A stretch of DNA of 64,000 nucleotides, taken from assembly GCF_900112595.1 (NCBI RefSeq), contig NZ_FOMI01000002.1:16690-80689 (forward strand), written 5' to 3'. Position 1 is the stretch's first letter, and each line of letters begins with the position of its first letter. Below the pieces are notes generated by a model. It was not told the DNA's origin. It worked only from the letters and a program-made list of their open reading frames with translations, and made no database searches. This DNA is from Algibacter pectinivorans (GTDB taxonomy: Bacteria; Bacteroidota; Bacteroidia; Flavobacteriales; Flavobacteriaceae). The position numbers were made by a program, and so were the translations under genes. Below, one piece after another: positions 9,001-17,989 of this stretch.

Positions 9001-9456
9001 GCTTTTGATACTAACGAGAGCATTAGTGAAAATTTTGCTAGTAAAAATTATAATTTTGATGAGGCCAGATTTAACCCTAAACTATCTTACTTATTTAACG
9101 ACAATTCTAGTTTCGATATATTTTACCAATACGCGAGTAAAAACAATACTATTGGCGATTTAGAAAGTTTAAAACAACAGAATTACGGCGTATCTTTTAG
9201 TTTAGCCAGTAGCCAACAAAGTGCTATTAATGGCGAATTTAATTACTTTTCTAACGACTATACAGGCAATTCAAACACACCAGTAGCCTATCAAATATTA
9301 GAAGGTTTACAACCCGGAAAAAACTTTACTTGGAGCCTGTTAGCGCAAAAAAAACTAACCAAATTTTTAGATTTAAACTTGAGTTATTTTGGAAGAAAAA
9401 CGGAAACTAGCCGCACCATACATTCGGGCTCTATTCAGCTTAAAGCTTATTTTTAA
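6034..9456 (+). CDS. Very large predicted outer-membrane beta-barrel protein, function unknown
   Basis: A 1140-residue protein with a signal peptide ending near CGFSQNPS. I do not recognise a named family. After a beta-rich N-terminal section it has GSISRGVTVGNNQNS, then long runs of alternating strands, many Asn and aromatic residues, and the final strand SIQLKAYF, all typical of an outer-membrane barrel. YVNGIPIKRGEDQDYIIDY and NAGEIIFNSTYPI look like a conserved surface module. About residue 825, DYNQNGIQELEEF resembles an EF-hand-type calcium loop. A 278-bp gap precedes it and holds only a small ATCTCGA hairpin (5921-5942). Its stop overlaps the stop of the converging M28 peptidase. Confidence 0.75.
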   Translation: MKDIITLLIVLIGFCGFSQNPSSNYKTKKYAVKNTIKIDSVSINSNYFFIKKKDSTVIDPTYYLVDFPNAILTFKKAIDTDSVLINYLKFPDFLTKNYQQLDERIIVKNNSTIQTLYKLKQPNTDKTYVPFDGLTTSGSISRGVTVGNNQNSVLNSELDLQITGKLNDKVSLRASIQDANIPLQESGYSQRLDEFDQVFIELFSDRWNIRAGDIDLVNTNSYFSSFSKRVQGLNFNLNLGETDNSTNLFAAGAIVRGQFSTSQFTALEGNQGPYKLQGPNGELFVLIVSGSETVYVNGIPIKRGEDQDYIIDYNAGEIIFNSTYPITSEMRITVDYQYSDRNYSRFVAYGGGNYESENLKIGVSVYSENDAKNQPLQQNLSEEQVEILANAGDDKSLMVAPSEVRDELNDNRILYRKTLFGTVEGFEFSNDPDEELYRVTFTFVGDNQGDYALSNINAINNIYEYVGVNQGNYAPIIQLVAPTKLQIAVLNGSYAPTEKTNISFEASGSKNDLNAFSTINDDNNDGFAGKININQNLVKKDSLWTIDAYLDSDYISSNYRNIEGLYNPEFNRDWNLDLDNTSGIGLNLGNQILLNSGLRLSHLKKGSINYQFEHLNFSDGFNGNRHITFANLFLNKFNIYTSSSFLNADSNVNTSTFLRSFNRITYSMKHSWVGTRIAIEDNEQRNNSTQELTALSQKFKSFEVFVGVGDSTKIFTEIGYKNRVNDSIRTNALQKVNTSNTFYLDSRLIQNKNTNLSLYANYRTLNNTDDAIDDENSINSRLQFNQKLFKQIVQWNTIFETNSGQLAQQDFTYVEVEAGQGTYTWNDYNQNGIQELEEFEIAQFQDQGIYIRVLLPNQVYLKTHQNRLSQTLTINPAQWSVSNKKSKKLWSHFYNQTSYLIDRKIKREGSDFNLNPFNNNEADQLGLQLNFRNVLFFNRGKQRYTTSYTFLENTTRSILSVGFIENGLKSHQFNFNHKLSENWLVNMLSAFDTNESISENFASKNYNFDEARFNPKLSYLFNDNSSFDIFYQYASKNNTIGDLESLKQQNYGVSFSLASSQQSAINGEFNYFSNDYTGNSNTPVAYQILEGLQPGKNFTWSLLAQKKLTKFLDLNLSYFGRKTETSRTIHSGSIQLKAYF

Positions 9457-10376
9457 AAATGCGTTTTAACCTGATCTATATCTTTAAAAACAGCTAGTAT
9501 GGTTTTAACGGCTTCGGTATAAAACTCGGGATGAATGTTTTCATAATCATCGGTTGGTTCGTGATAATCTTTATGATCGGCAACCCCAAAATATATAAAC
9601 GGAATGTTTCTTTTATGAAAATTAGCATGATCTGAAGCATAGGTCCAATTCTCTAATCCATCAAACCCATCATGACCGCTAACTAATTGTATTTTAGAAG
9701 TCGTTTTTACCTTCGAAATTAAATATTTCAAATTCTTATTGAATGATGTACAAACGGCAAATAACTCATTTTCATCGCTTCGGCTAATCATATCTAAATT
9801 CAAATTAACCAAGATATCATTTAGGGAAACAATAGGATAATTTACATAATACTTAGAGCCTTGTAAGCCTAATTCCTCACCATCAAAAGCAGCTAAAATA
9901 ACGGTATGTTTTGGTGGGTATGTTTTAAAATATTCCGCGAAAGCGAATAAAGCACTTACTCCAGAAGCATTATCGTCTGCACCATTATATATACGGCCTT
10001 GTTTAACACCTTCATGATCGTAATGTGCACTTATAACAATATACTTTTTAGGAAACTCCGTACCTGTTATTTGGCCAATAACATTTACCACATTATACTG
10101 TTTACTTCCTTTAAAGAACGTAAATGCTTGTTCGAAGGCTTTTCCTAAAGGTTTAACCTGTGCGCTATGAAATTGGTTTACAATATATTTTCGGGCCTTT
10201 ATAGCGCCTGTTTCACCGGTTCTTCGACCTTGGAACGCATCGGAAGACAAGAACTTAACATGTTTAAGCAAGTCTTTTTCGTTAAAGGCTTGTGTTAAAG
10301 CTTCATTTGATTGAGCATAAACAAGCGTGCTTTGAAAAATGATACTAAAAAATAGAATTAGGGCAATTTTATTCAT
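9453..10376 (-). CDS. Secreted M28-family zinc aminopeptidase
   Basis: A 307-residue exported peptidase (signal MNKIALILFFSIIFQS to VYAQS). The two-zinc M28 ligand set is visible in order: SAHYDHEG (His, Asp), GADDNASG (bridging Asp), FDGEELGLQGS (catalytic Glu and ligand Glu), LDMISR (Asp) and a late His in FGVADHKDYHEP. Such enzymes release N-terminal amino acids in the periplasm or outside. I chose the ATG at 10376 over one 11 codons upstream because it begins a clean signal peptide. The gene ends within the last 4 bases of the converging barrel gene, sharing TTAA. Confidence 0.88.
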   Translation of the reverse strand: MNKIALILFFSIIFQSTLVYAQSNEALTQAFNEKDLLKHVKFLSSDAFQGRRTGETGAIKARKYIVNQFHSAQVKPLGKAFEQAFTFFKGSKQYNVVNVIGQITGTEFPKKYIVISAHYDHEGVKQGRIYNGADDNASGVSALFAFAEYFKTYPPKHTVILAAFDGEELGLQGSKYYVNYPIVSLNDILVNLNLDMISRSDENELFAVCTSFNKNLKYLISKVKTTSKIQLVSGHDGFDGLENWTYASDHANFHKRNIPFIYFGVADHKDYHEPTDDYENIHPEFYTEAVKTILAVFKDIDQVKTHF

Positions 10377-10401
10377 ACACAATAATAGTAAATAAATAAC
10401 A

Positions 10402-10431
10402 AAGCCCATACCAACACGTTGATATGGGCTT
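10402..10431 (-). terminator. Terminator of the sdhCAB operon
   Basis: Arms AAGCCCATA (10402-10410) and TATGGGCTT (10423-10431) with a 12-base loop, followed on the minus strand by a T-rich tail. It lies about 20 bp after the sdhB stop and just upstream of the M28 gene start. Confidence 0.75.
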
Positions 10432-10450
10432 AAATTTATTTTAAATGGAA

Positions 10451-11194
10451 CTACTTAACGGCAGCTTTCATTAATTCTCTATTCATTCTAGCAATATTAT
10501 CTAAAGAAATTCCTTTAGGACATTCAACCTCGCAAGCTCCAGTATTTGTACAGTTACCAAAACCTTCTAAATCCATTTGCGCAACCATGTTTTGTACACG
10601 GTCTGCCGCTTCTACTTGTCCTTGTGGTAATAATGCATATTGCGATACTTTAGCACCTACAAACAACATAGCAGAGGAGTTTTTACAAGTTGCAACACAG
10701 GCTCCACAACCAATACATGTTGCAGCATCCATGGCTTCATCGGCAGCATGTTTAGAAATAGGAATAGAGTTTGCATCTTGCGTATTACCAGAAGTGTTTA
10801 CAGAAATGTAACCACCTGCTTGTTGTATACGCTCAAATGAAGTTCTATCGACTACTAAATCTTTTATTACTGGAAAAGCTGCTGCTCTAAAAGGCTCTAT
10901 GGTAATAGTATCGCCATCTTTAAACATACGCATATGCAATTGGCATGTTGTAACGCCCCTGTCTGGACCATGTGCTTCACCATTTATATACATAGAACAC
11001 ATGCCGCAAATACCTTCGCGACAATCATGATCGAAGGCTACTGGCTCTTCACCAGAATTCACTAACTGCTCGTTCAAAACATCCATCATTTCTAAAAAAG
11101 ACATGTGTTCTGAAATTTCAGTCACCTTATAATCTACCATTTGACCCTTTGAACTTGAGTCGGCTTGTCTCCAAATTTTAAGTGTTAAATTCAT
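10451..11194 (-). CDS. sdhB: Succinate dehydrogenase iron-sulfur subunit
   Basis: A 247-residue subunit that carries electrons from the flavin of SdhA to the membrane quinone. It shows a plant-type 2Fe-2S site (CREGICGMC with a later CQLH), then a dicluster C-terminal half with [12 protein letters not shown] and [14 protein letters not shown], supplying the 4Fe-4S and 3Fe-4S clusters. The ligand pattern and length fit the Bacteroidota/Bacillus-type complex II, which may work as succinate dehydrogenase or fumarate reductase. It is the last gene of the sdhCAB operon, 10 bp after sdhA. Confidence 0.95.
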   Translation of the reverse strand: MNLTLKIWRQADSSSKGQMVDYKVTEISEHMSFLEMMDVLNEQLVNSGEEPVAFDHDCREGICGMCSMYINGEAHGPDRGVTTCQLHMRMFKDGDTITIEPFRAAAFPVIKDLVVDRTSFERIQQAGGYISVNTSGNTQDANSIPISKHAADEAMDAATCIGCGACVATCKNSSAMLFVGAKVSQYALLPQGQVEAADRVQNMVAQMDLEGFGNCTNTGACEVECPKGISLDNIARMNRELMKAAVK

Positions 11195-11204
11195 AATGCC
11201 TTTA

Positions 11205-13217
11205 TTATTTGTATGAACGTTGTTTTAGTTCTATATCTTTAAATTCTAATTCTTCTTTATGTAAAACAGCATCTGCAGGCTCTCCTTTATATTCCCAAGC
11301 AGCTACAAAAGCAAACTCTTCATCATTACGTTTTGCTTCTCCTTTTTGAGGACCGTCTAACTCGGCAGATTCTTCTCTAAAGTGACCTCCACAAGACTCA
11401 GATCTCATTAATGCATCTTTAGCAAACAACTCGCCTAACTCTAAGAAATCTGCAACTCGTCCTGCTTTTTCTAGCTCTGGGTTCATTTCGTTTGCCGTTC
11501 CTGGTACAGAAACTTCTTTCCAGAATTCTTCACGAATCGCTTTAATTTCGGCCATGGCCTCTTCTAAACCTTTTGCGTTTCTAGACATCCCTACTTTATC
11601 CCACATTACTTTCCCTAATCGCTTATGGAAGTAATCTACAGATTTTGTGCCTTTATTATTTACGAAGAAATTAATTCTTTCGGTAACTTCTTTTTCTGCA
11701 GCTTCGAACTCTGGAGTATCTGTTGAAATTTTTCCAGTTCGAATATCATCAGATAAATAATCGCCAATAGTATAAGGCAATACAAAATATCCATCGGCTA
11801 AACCTTGCATTAATGCAGAAGCTCCTAATCTATTTGCACCGTGATCTGAAAAGTTGGCTTCTCCAATACAGTAACATCCAGGAATGGTAGTCATTAAGTT
11901 ATAATCTACCCATACACCACCCATGGTGTAGTGTACTGCAGGATAAATCATCATTGGAGTTTCGTATGGGTTCTGATCTACGATTTTCTCGTACATCTGG
12001 AATAAATTTCCATACTTAGCCTCAACAATAGCTTGTCCTAATTCGTATATTTTTTCCTTAGAAGGATTTGTTATATTTTGGATTTTAGCTTGCTCTTTAC
12101 CATAACGTTCTATGGCCGAAGCAAAATCTAAATACACCGCTTCGCCTGTAGCATTTACACCAAAACCAGCATCGCAACGCTCTTTAGCGGCACGCGAAGC
12201 TACATCTCGAGGTACTAAGTTACCAAATGCTGGGTAACGTCTCTCTAGGTAATAATCTCTTTCGTCCTCAGATAAATCGACTGGTTTTTTCTTTCCTTCT
12301 CTAATGGCTAAAACATCTTCCATTTTTTTAGGAACCCAAATACGACCATCGTTTCTTAAAGACTCAGACATTAATGTTAGTTTAGACTGATAATCTCCTG
12401 AACGCGGAATACATGTAGGGTGAATTTGCGTATAACATGGGTTTGCAAAGTATGCGCCTTTTTTATGGATTTTCCATCCGGCAGATACATTGGATCCCAT
12501 AGCGTTGGTTGATAAGAAAAACACATTTCCATAGCCACCAGAAGCAATTACAACGGCGTGAGCAGAATGACGCTCAATCTCGCCCGTAATTAAGTTTCTA
12601 GCTATAATTCCTCTTGCTTTACCATCAACAACAACAACATCTAACATTTCGTGACGGTTAAACATTTCAATTTTACCACGAGCAATTTGTCTATTCATTG
12701 CAGAATAAGCGCCCAATAGTAATTGTTGGCCTGTTTGACCCTTAGCATAAAATGTTCTAGACACTAGTACACCACCAAAAGAACGGTTGTCTAACAAACC
12801 ACCATAATCGCGAGCAAAAGGAACACCTTGAGCCACACATTGATCTATAATATTTGCCGAAACCTCTGCTAAACGATATACGTTTGCCTCACGAGAACGA
12901 TAATCGCCACCTTTTACAGTATCGTAAAACAATCTATATGTAGAATCGCCATCGCCTTGGTAGTTTTTTGCTGCATTAATTCCCCCTTGAGCTGCAATAG
13001 AGTGTGCTCTACGTGGAGAATCTTGATAAGCAAATGCTTTTACGTTGTATCCCAGTTCTGCTAAAGTTGCAGAAGCGGAACCACCTGCTAGACCTGTTCC
13101 AACAACAATAACATCAATATTACGTTTGTTTGCTGGGTTAACTAAATCTATATGATTTTTATAATCTGTCCATTTATCTTTAATTGGACCTTGAGGTACT
13201 TTTGAATCTAAAGCCAT
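11205..13217 (-). CDS. sdhA: Succinate dehydrogenase / fumarate reductase flavoprotein subunit
   Basis: A 670-residue catalytic subunit oxidising succinate to fumarate. The FAD-binding Rossmann motif is [19 protein letters not shown] (near residue 40). The covalent-flavin His region is [14 protein letters not shown]. Further conserved segments are [15 protein letters not shown] and [21 protein letters not shown]. The C-terminal region carries the capping-helix residues and ends in a basic tail. At 670 residues it is the long Bacillus/Bacteroidota class rather than the 580-600 residue proteobacterial one. It sits between sdhC and sdhB with 10-bp gaps, consistent with one transcript. Confidence 0.96.
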   Translation of the reverse strand: MALDSKVPQGPIKDKWTDYKNHIDLVNPANKRNIDVIVVGTGLAGGSASATLAELGYNVKAFAYQDSPRRAHSIAAQGGINAAKNYQGDGDSTYRLFYDTVKGGDYRSREANVYRLAEVSANIIDQCVAQGVPFARDYGGLLDNRSFGGVLVSRTFYAKGQTGQQLLLGAYSAMNRQIARGKIEMFNRHEMLDVVVVDGKARGIIARNLITGEIERHSAHAVVIASGGYGNVFFLSTNAMGSNVSAGWKIHKKGAYFANPCYTQIHPTCIPRSGDYQSKLTLMSESLRNDGRIWVPKKMEDVLAIREGKKKPVDLSEDERDYYLERRYPAFGNLVPRDVASRAAKERCDAGFGVNATGEAVYLDFASAIERYGKEQAKIQNITNPSKEKIYELGQAIVEAKYGNLFQMYEKIVDQNPYETPMMIYPAVHYTMGGVWVDYNLMTTIPGCYCIGEANFSDHGANRLGASALMQGLADGYFVLPYTIGDYLSDDIRTGKISTDTPEFEAAEKEVTERINFFVNNKGTKSVDYFHKRLGKVMWDKVGMSRNAKGLEEAMAEIKAIREEFWKEVSVPGTANEMNPELEKAGRVADFLELGELFAKDALMRSESCGGHFREESAELDGPQKGEAKRNDEEFAFVAAWEYKGEPADAVLHKEELEFKDIELKQRSYK

Positions 13218-13227
13218 AGTTTTAAGA

Positions 13228-13905
13228 TTAATGGTTATTAAATAAATGATGAAAAAGCGCGATAATTACAAATCCTAAAGGAACTATTATAGAATACGCT
13301 TTACCAAATGCTTGTAAATTCTTTTTACGACCAGCTGTAGATCCCATAGATTGGAAAGCCGATGTAAAACCATGAGCTAAGTGCAATCCTAATAGGACAA
13401 ATGAAATAACATAAGCCCCAACACGTAGTGGGTTTTGAAATTTCTCTACTAATTCGTGGTAATATCTAAATTCACCATTGTGAAGTCCAGACATATCACC
13501 TACAATATATTTTGTATTGATTTCTGGAATCCAGAAATCGATAAAATGCAGTACAATAAAAGCTAAAATCACTAATCCGCTGTAAATCATGTTACGACTA
13601 GACCAAGTTGAGTTTGCGGCACCGTTGTTTCTAGCATAAGCCACACCATTAGCTTTTTTGTTTTTAAGCTCTAAAATGAAACCCATTACAAAATGAAATA
13701 CTACTGCAAAAATTAACACTGGTTGCAATGCATATTGCACGAGTGGGTTTGTACCCATAAAGTGTGAAACCTCATTAAAGGCATCTGGACTAAAAACAGA
13801 TAACATGTTTATAAATAGATGCTGAAGTAAAAAAAACATAAGGAAGAATGCAGAAAGCGCCATGGCTACTTTTCTTCCAATCGAAGATTTAAAAAATCCG
13901 CCCAT
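13228..13905 (-). CDS. sdhC: Succinate dehydrogenase cytochrome b558 membrane subunit
   Basis: A 225-residue integral membrane protein with five predicted helices (for example [19 protein letters not shown] and [15 protein letters not shown]) and several membrane His residues ([41 protein letters not shown]) that would ligate heme b. It anchors SdhAB and passes electrons to menaquinone. A single fused anchor subunit is typical of the B. subtilis/Bacteroidota complex II. It is the first gene of sdhCAB, 30 bp downstream of a strong Bacteroidota-type promoter. Confidence 0.93.
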   Translation of the reverse strand: MGGFFKSSIGRKVAMALSAFFLMFFLLQHLFINMLSVFSPDAFNEVSHFMGTNPLVQYALQPVLIFAVVFHFVMGFILELKNKKANGVAYARNNGAANSTWSSRNMIYSGLVILAFIVLHFIDFWIPEINTKYIVGDMSGLHNGEFRYYHELVEKFQNPLRVGAYVISFVLLGLHLAHGFTSAFQSMGSTAGRKKNLQAFGKAYSIIVPLGFVIIALFHHLFNNH

Positions 13906-13934
13906 TATTTTAGAAGTTGTTATTTTGATTTAAA

Positions 13935-13965
13935 CAAAGGTAGTTATGGATGGACTCTTAGACAA
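13935..13965 (-). promoter_or_regulatory. Promoter of sdhCAB (Bacteroidota sigma type)
   Basis: On the minus strand TTG (13963-13965) and TACCTTTG (13935-13942) are separated by exactly 20 bp. This fits the known Bacteroidota primary-sigma consensus (-33 TTG, -7 TAnnTTTG). The sdhC ATG lies about 30 bp downstream. Confidence 0.7.
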
Positions 13966-14106
13966 ATAACAAATGTGATGTTTTCCTTATTTAGAATGAT
14001 TTTAAAAAATACTTAATTTTAAAAATAACATAAAATCTTACCTATGTAATTAATAGTTAAAATATTTTTTTATTAACGCACAAAAAACTAAACAATTTAC
14101 GGCATA

Positions 14107-14136
14107 AAAAGAAGCTTATTATCCATAGCTTCTTTT
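14107..14136 (-). terminator. Terminator after the metalloprotease pair
   Basis: Arms AAAAGAAGCT (14107-14116) and AGCTTCTTTT (14127-14136) with a 10-base loop. A T-run follows on the minus strand, about 20 bp after the 14158 stop. Confidence 0.65.
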
Positions 14137-14157
14137 AAAAATTTTCAATATGCCTAA

Positions 14158-15960
14158 TCAATCGATTAAAAGCTTTTTTGTTAAAACGGTATTACCTGAA
14201 TAGATATCAACAAAATACATACCTTTTGAAGCGTTTTTTAAGTTAATAGCTTTTGGCCCTGAAGAATTTTTAACAAAATTATTATAAATAAATCTACCAC
14301 TAACATCGTATACAACAATTTTCTCTATATTTATTGAGCTATCATGACTTATAAACAAATTTCCATTTGTTGGATTTGGATACATTTTAACACTCGTAGA
14401 TAAATTATTATCTTGAATACTTAGCGAACAATTTTTAGGCGAATCTTTAAGTATTGGTTGGCTACATATAGGTTGGCTTGTACTACTAGCTTGCACTAAT
14501 GCCGCGGCTTCAATATTATCATTATTTAAAGTTCTTAGTACTTCTTCCTTTGCAATTTCAAAATGCATTAAATCATTGGTATCGATAACATGATCTATTT
14601 GTCTGCAATGCCCAAGCTCATGAAGAGCAACACTTTGAAAATCAAATTGAACGGTCGAAGGTGGATTTAAAGAAAAATTCCAATCTGCATCTCCATCGAA
14701 CACGATATCAAACTCCTTAACATACCAAACTAATCTACTTACTCCATTAATAGTTTCGCTGCATGAAACGTAATAGCTTGTTCTTTGCCCAAGTACTAAA
14801 TCTGGTAATTGTTCTTCAGGGTTAGAACTCTCACTACTATCAAAAGAAATTACATTTTTGTTATCGTTAATTGCTTTATGAATGGCGTTTGAATTTGTTG
14901 CTAAATTATCTTCGTCTAGTTCCCAGTTCATTTTGGTTTCACAACTCCAAGTATCTAGCGCCAATTTAAAAGCCTCCTTTACTCCTTTAGTTTGGGCTAA
15001 ATGCGCAGACATTTGCCAAGTATATCCACCATTCCCATTATCATCTACTAACTGTGCAGGGTATGCTATTCCATTACTTACAATATTATTTTGAGCATAA
15101 TTAATTTTTAAAGCATTATCAGTCAAATAACTACTACCATTATTTAGGGTAATTCGTAATTCACCTGTTCCTGCTTGAGATGGAACTTCGACTTCTATTT
15201 GAATATCTGTCCAAGTTAAAACCTGCGTATCTAAAGCATCGATAAAATTACCTCCGGCGTTATCGGCGTTTCTAAAGCCAACTTTACCTTTAATTGAACC
15301 AAAATCCGAACCTGTAATTGTTAAAATAGATTTAGTTCCTGCAGAAATTGTAGTTGGATAAAAATTTGCTACATCAAACAACTTAGCACTAGTTTGTTTT
15401 GGTAATTTATTTTTTATACTAAATTTTGATACTTCTACAAATTTAGTTTTAGTACTACTTTCTATTTCTTTATATAATGTACTTTCTATACCTTGCTTTG
15501 TAATTAATTGGTTTGAAGCTAAATTACTAATAAAGTCATATTTATAAAACGCTTGAGAGAGTCCATAAGGCGAAAACACGACGTTATTTGAAACATTACT
15601 AACCCCTTTTAACTTACCATTATAGTCGTGCAACGTAAAAACACCTACGTCACTTAGCTTTAAATCTAAACTAGGTGATACTATTTGTGCCTCATTATCT
15701 ATAACTCCTCCTAAAGTAATAACATCTACAAATGCCTTTACTTCTCCTTTAAAAACCTTAAACACCTCTACCGTATTAACGGTATATATTTTTTCGTGAT
15801 TAGCATCCCAGAAAGACTGTTTACCTATAACCTGACCTTCAACTACAAAACTAGATTTTTCAATTTGATCTTTTAAAGTTACTTTTTTTAACAAGACTTG
15901 AGCGCTTAAAGCCTTTAGGTTTACAATAATTAATAAACTAAGTAATATATACTTTTTCAT
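14158..15960 (-). CDS. T9SS-secreted metalloprotease with IPT/TIG domain (paralogue 2)
   Basis: A 600-residue exported protein. Order: signal peptide (to ALSAQV); an N-terminal domain of about 150 residues with VEGQVIGKQSFWD; an IPT/TIG-like Ig domain about 195-290 (FYPTTISAGTKSILTITGSD, FGSIKGKVGF); a protease region with HELGHCRQIDH (about 445-455) and a Met-turn-like NDLMHFE; and a C-terminal type A T9SS sorting domain (MYPNPTNGNLFISHDSS to KKLLID). The zinc motif is HExxHxxxxxH, metzincin-like but lacking the usual Gly at position 8. Two Cys near SQPICSQ and NCSLS may pair. The upstream neighbour is a full-length paralogue of identical length. Confidence 0.82.
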   Translation of the reverse strand: MKKYILLSLLIIVNLKALSAQVLLKKVTLKDQIEKSSFVVEGQVIGKQSFWDANHEKIYTVNTVEVFKVFKGEVKAFVDVITLGGVIDNEAQIVSPSLDLKLSDVGVFTLHDYNGKLKGVSNVSNNVVFSPYGLSQAFYKYDFISNLASNQLITKQGIESTLYKEIESSTKTKFVEVSKFSIKNKLPKQTSAKLFDVANFYPTTISAGTKSILTITGSDFGSIKGKVGFRNADNAGGNFIDALDTQVLTWTDIQIEVEVPSQAGTGELRITLNNGSSYLTDNALKINYAQNNIVSNGIAYPAQLVDDNGNGGYTWQMSAHLAQTKGVKEAFKLALDTWSCETKMNWELDEDNLATNSNAIHKAINDNKNVISFDSSESSNPEEQLPDLVLGQRTSYYVSCSETINGVSRLVWYVKEFDIVFDGDADWNFSLNPPSTVQFDFQSVALHELGHCRQIDHVIDTNDLMHFEIAKEEVLRTLNNDNIEAAALVQASSTSQPICSQPILKDSPKNCSLSIQDNNLSTSVKMYPNPTNGNLFISHDSSINIEKIVVYDVSGRFIYNNFVKNSSGPKAINLKNASKGMYFVDIYSGNTVLTKKLLID

Positions 15961-16075
15961 TTCCTAAATTTTAAATAGTTGGTTTAAGCCCTTCGTAGAA
16001 GCACTAATGATTGTTTTTCTATTTACGATTGTTATCCGGTTTTAGACTATATTAAAATAAAAAAAACAAATACTA

Positions 16076-17878
16076 TCACTTTAAAACCAACTTTTTAGAA
16101 ACAAAACCTAAATTTACTGAATACAAATTAACAAAATAAACACCTTTAGAAACTCCTTTTAAACTTACGGGTACTAAGTTACTACTATCTATCGTTTCTA
16201 TTTGACGAATTAAGCGCCCACCTAAGTCGTAAATAGTAATCTTTTTTAAATTCACAGCTGGAGACTCAATATAAAATTCATTTTCTGTAGGGTTTGGGTA
16301 TATGGTAATACTATTTAACAAAGCAATATTATCTTCTACACTTAAACCACATGAACCGGAGTAATCTGTCATTAAAGGAATGGCCGGATTACCATTACAA
16401 ACTTGATTTGTTGTACTTCTTAAGTGCACACTATTTCCTGCTTCGATACTATTATCATCCAAAGTTGAGTTTATAACCGCATTGAATATTTCAAAATTCA
16501 TAATGTTTGAGATGTCGTTAACATGCCCTAATAAGTGCGCATGCCCCAACTCATGTAATGCTACTGTTTCAAAATCAAATTCACCATTATCTAAAGTTTC
16601 TCCTTCAAGGCCAAAATACCAGTTTGTTTCTTTATCGAAAACCATATCACTATCTACAACATAAGCAATTACACTCGACCCACAAATCCTACCGCTAAAT
16701 GCTGTGTAGGTTACGCCCAATACTCCTGCTTCAAGTTCATTTCCATTATCAAACCGTATTATATGTGAATCAATATCACTAATTTCACTAGTGGTAGATT
16801 CCTCTGTATCTATAACCCAATTAACACCTGTTTCACACCTCCAACTTTCTAAAGCCTTTTCATAGGCAGCTTTAGCACCTGTATGAACCACATCCTCATA
16901 AAAATCGGCATAAAACGACCACGTATTGCCTCCTTGCCCATTATTATCATAGTGCTGAACCTCAAAAGCCTGATTTTCTCCACTAATTTGAAATACAGCA
17001 TTTATTGTAGCATATTTAACAGTTAAATTATTAGTTGATGTATTACTTATACCTCCTGAATCTGTAACACGAATATTACCACTGCCAGCAAAACTTGGAA
17101 CCAGAACTCTAATTTCTGAATCGGACCAAGATATAACTTCTGAATCCAAAGCATCAGTAAAAACCGCACCTCCTTCATCGGCGTCCCTAAAACCCACTTT
17201 ACCTATAGCTGTACCAAAACCAGAACCCGTTATTACCAACTCCGTTTTAGTTCCAGATGTAACTGGTGTACTTGGAAAAGATATACCTGTCGGCATTAAA
17301 ACACCAGCATTTTTTTGACTCTCTTTAGCCGCTTTAAAAGCTCTAACTTCTTTATAACTTGTTTTAGTAAGCTTTGTTAGGGTTTTATAAAATGTGCTTT
17401 CAATACCATTTGTTTTACCAAATACATTAGCAACCTCATTGTTATCTCTATCATATTTATAGAAACCTTGAATAGCACTATATATTTTAAACTGCTTTAA
17501 TTTTGCTTCTTTTAAATTATAGTTACTATCATATAATGTAAAAACACCTAGATTTCCTTTTTTAAGATTTAAACCATGCGAAACAACAAAAGCATTTAAC
17601 CCAACCGTTCCTCCTAACTCTACAACCTCTACCCGTTCTACAAATTGGCCTTTAAAAACCTTATAGACATTTACGGTATAAGCTGTGTAAATTTTTTCTT
17701 GTGCCTCGTCCCAAAAAGAACGTTGAGAAACCACTTCGCCCTCTACCACCAAGCTAGAATTATCAATTTGTTCCTTTAACGATATTTCTTTTAACGATAC
17801 CTGAGCATAAACATTTGTTAAATTCATTAAAAAAATTAATGCAACAAACATTAATCTAAACGGTAAATTTTTAATCAT
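16076..17878 (-). CDS. T9SS-secreted metalloprotease with IPT/TIG domain (paralogue 1)
   Basis: A 600-residue paralogue of the next gene with the same plan: signal peptide ending NVYAQV; N-domain with VEGEVVSQRSFWD; IPT/TIG-like domain (FPSTPVTSGTKTELVITGSG, FGTAIGKVGF); protease core with HELGHAHLLGH and Met-turn-like SNIMNFE; and a type A T9SS tail (IYPNPTENEFYIES to SKKLVLK). The substrate is unknown; the family resembles matrixin-like secreted zinc proteases. The 115-bp gap to its twin has no terminator, so they may be co-transcribed. Upstream, two CAAATATA boxes (17918-17925, 17927-17934) read TATATTTG on the minus strand and could be -7 elements. Confidence 0.82.
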   Translation of the reverse strand: MIKNLPFRLMFVALIFLMNLTNVYAQVSLKEISLKEQIDNSSLVVEGEVVSQRSFWDEAQEKIYTAYTVNVYKVFKGQFVERVEVVELGGTVGLNAFVVSHGLNLKKGNLGVFTLYDSNYNLKEAKLKQFKIYSAIQGFYKYDRDNNEVANVFGKTNGIESTFYKTLTKLTKTSYKEVRAFKAAKESQKNAGVLMPTGISFPSTPVTSGTKTELVITGSGFGTAIGKVGFRDADEGGAVFTDALDSEVISWSDSEIRVLVPSFAGSGNIRVTDSGGISNTSTNNLTVKYATINAVFQISGENQAFEVQHYDNNGQGGNTWSFYADFYEDVVHTGAKAAYEKALESWRCETGVNWVIDTEESTTSEISDIDSHIIRFDNGNELEAGVLGVTYTAFSGRICGSSVIAYVVDSDMVFDKETNWYFGLEGETLDNGEFDFETVALHELGHAHLLGHVNDISNIMNFEIFNAVINSTLDDNSIEAGNSVHLRSTTNQVCNGNPAIPLMTDYSGSCGLSVEDNIALLNSITIYPNPTENEFYIESPAVNLKKITIYDLGGRLIRQIETIDSSNLVPVSLKGVSKGVYFVNLYSVNLGFVSKKLVLK

Positions 17879-17989
17879 ATTTTTTTTAAATTTTGTTTAA
17901 ATACGCCAAGGGATTATCAAATATAACAAATATAATTCTACTTTTTATTTATACATTTACATCAATGATAAAATTAAACTTTATTTAAT

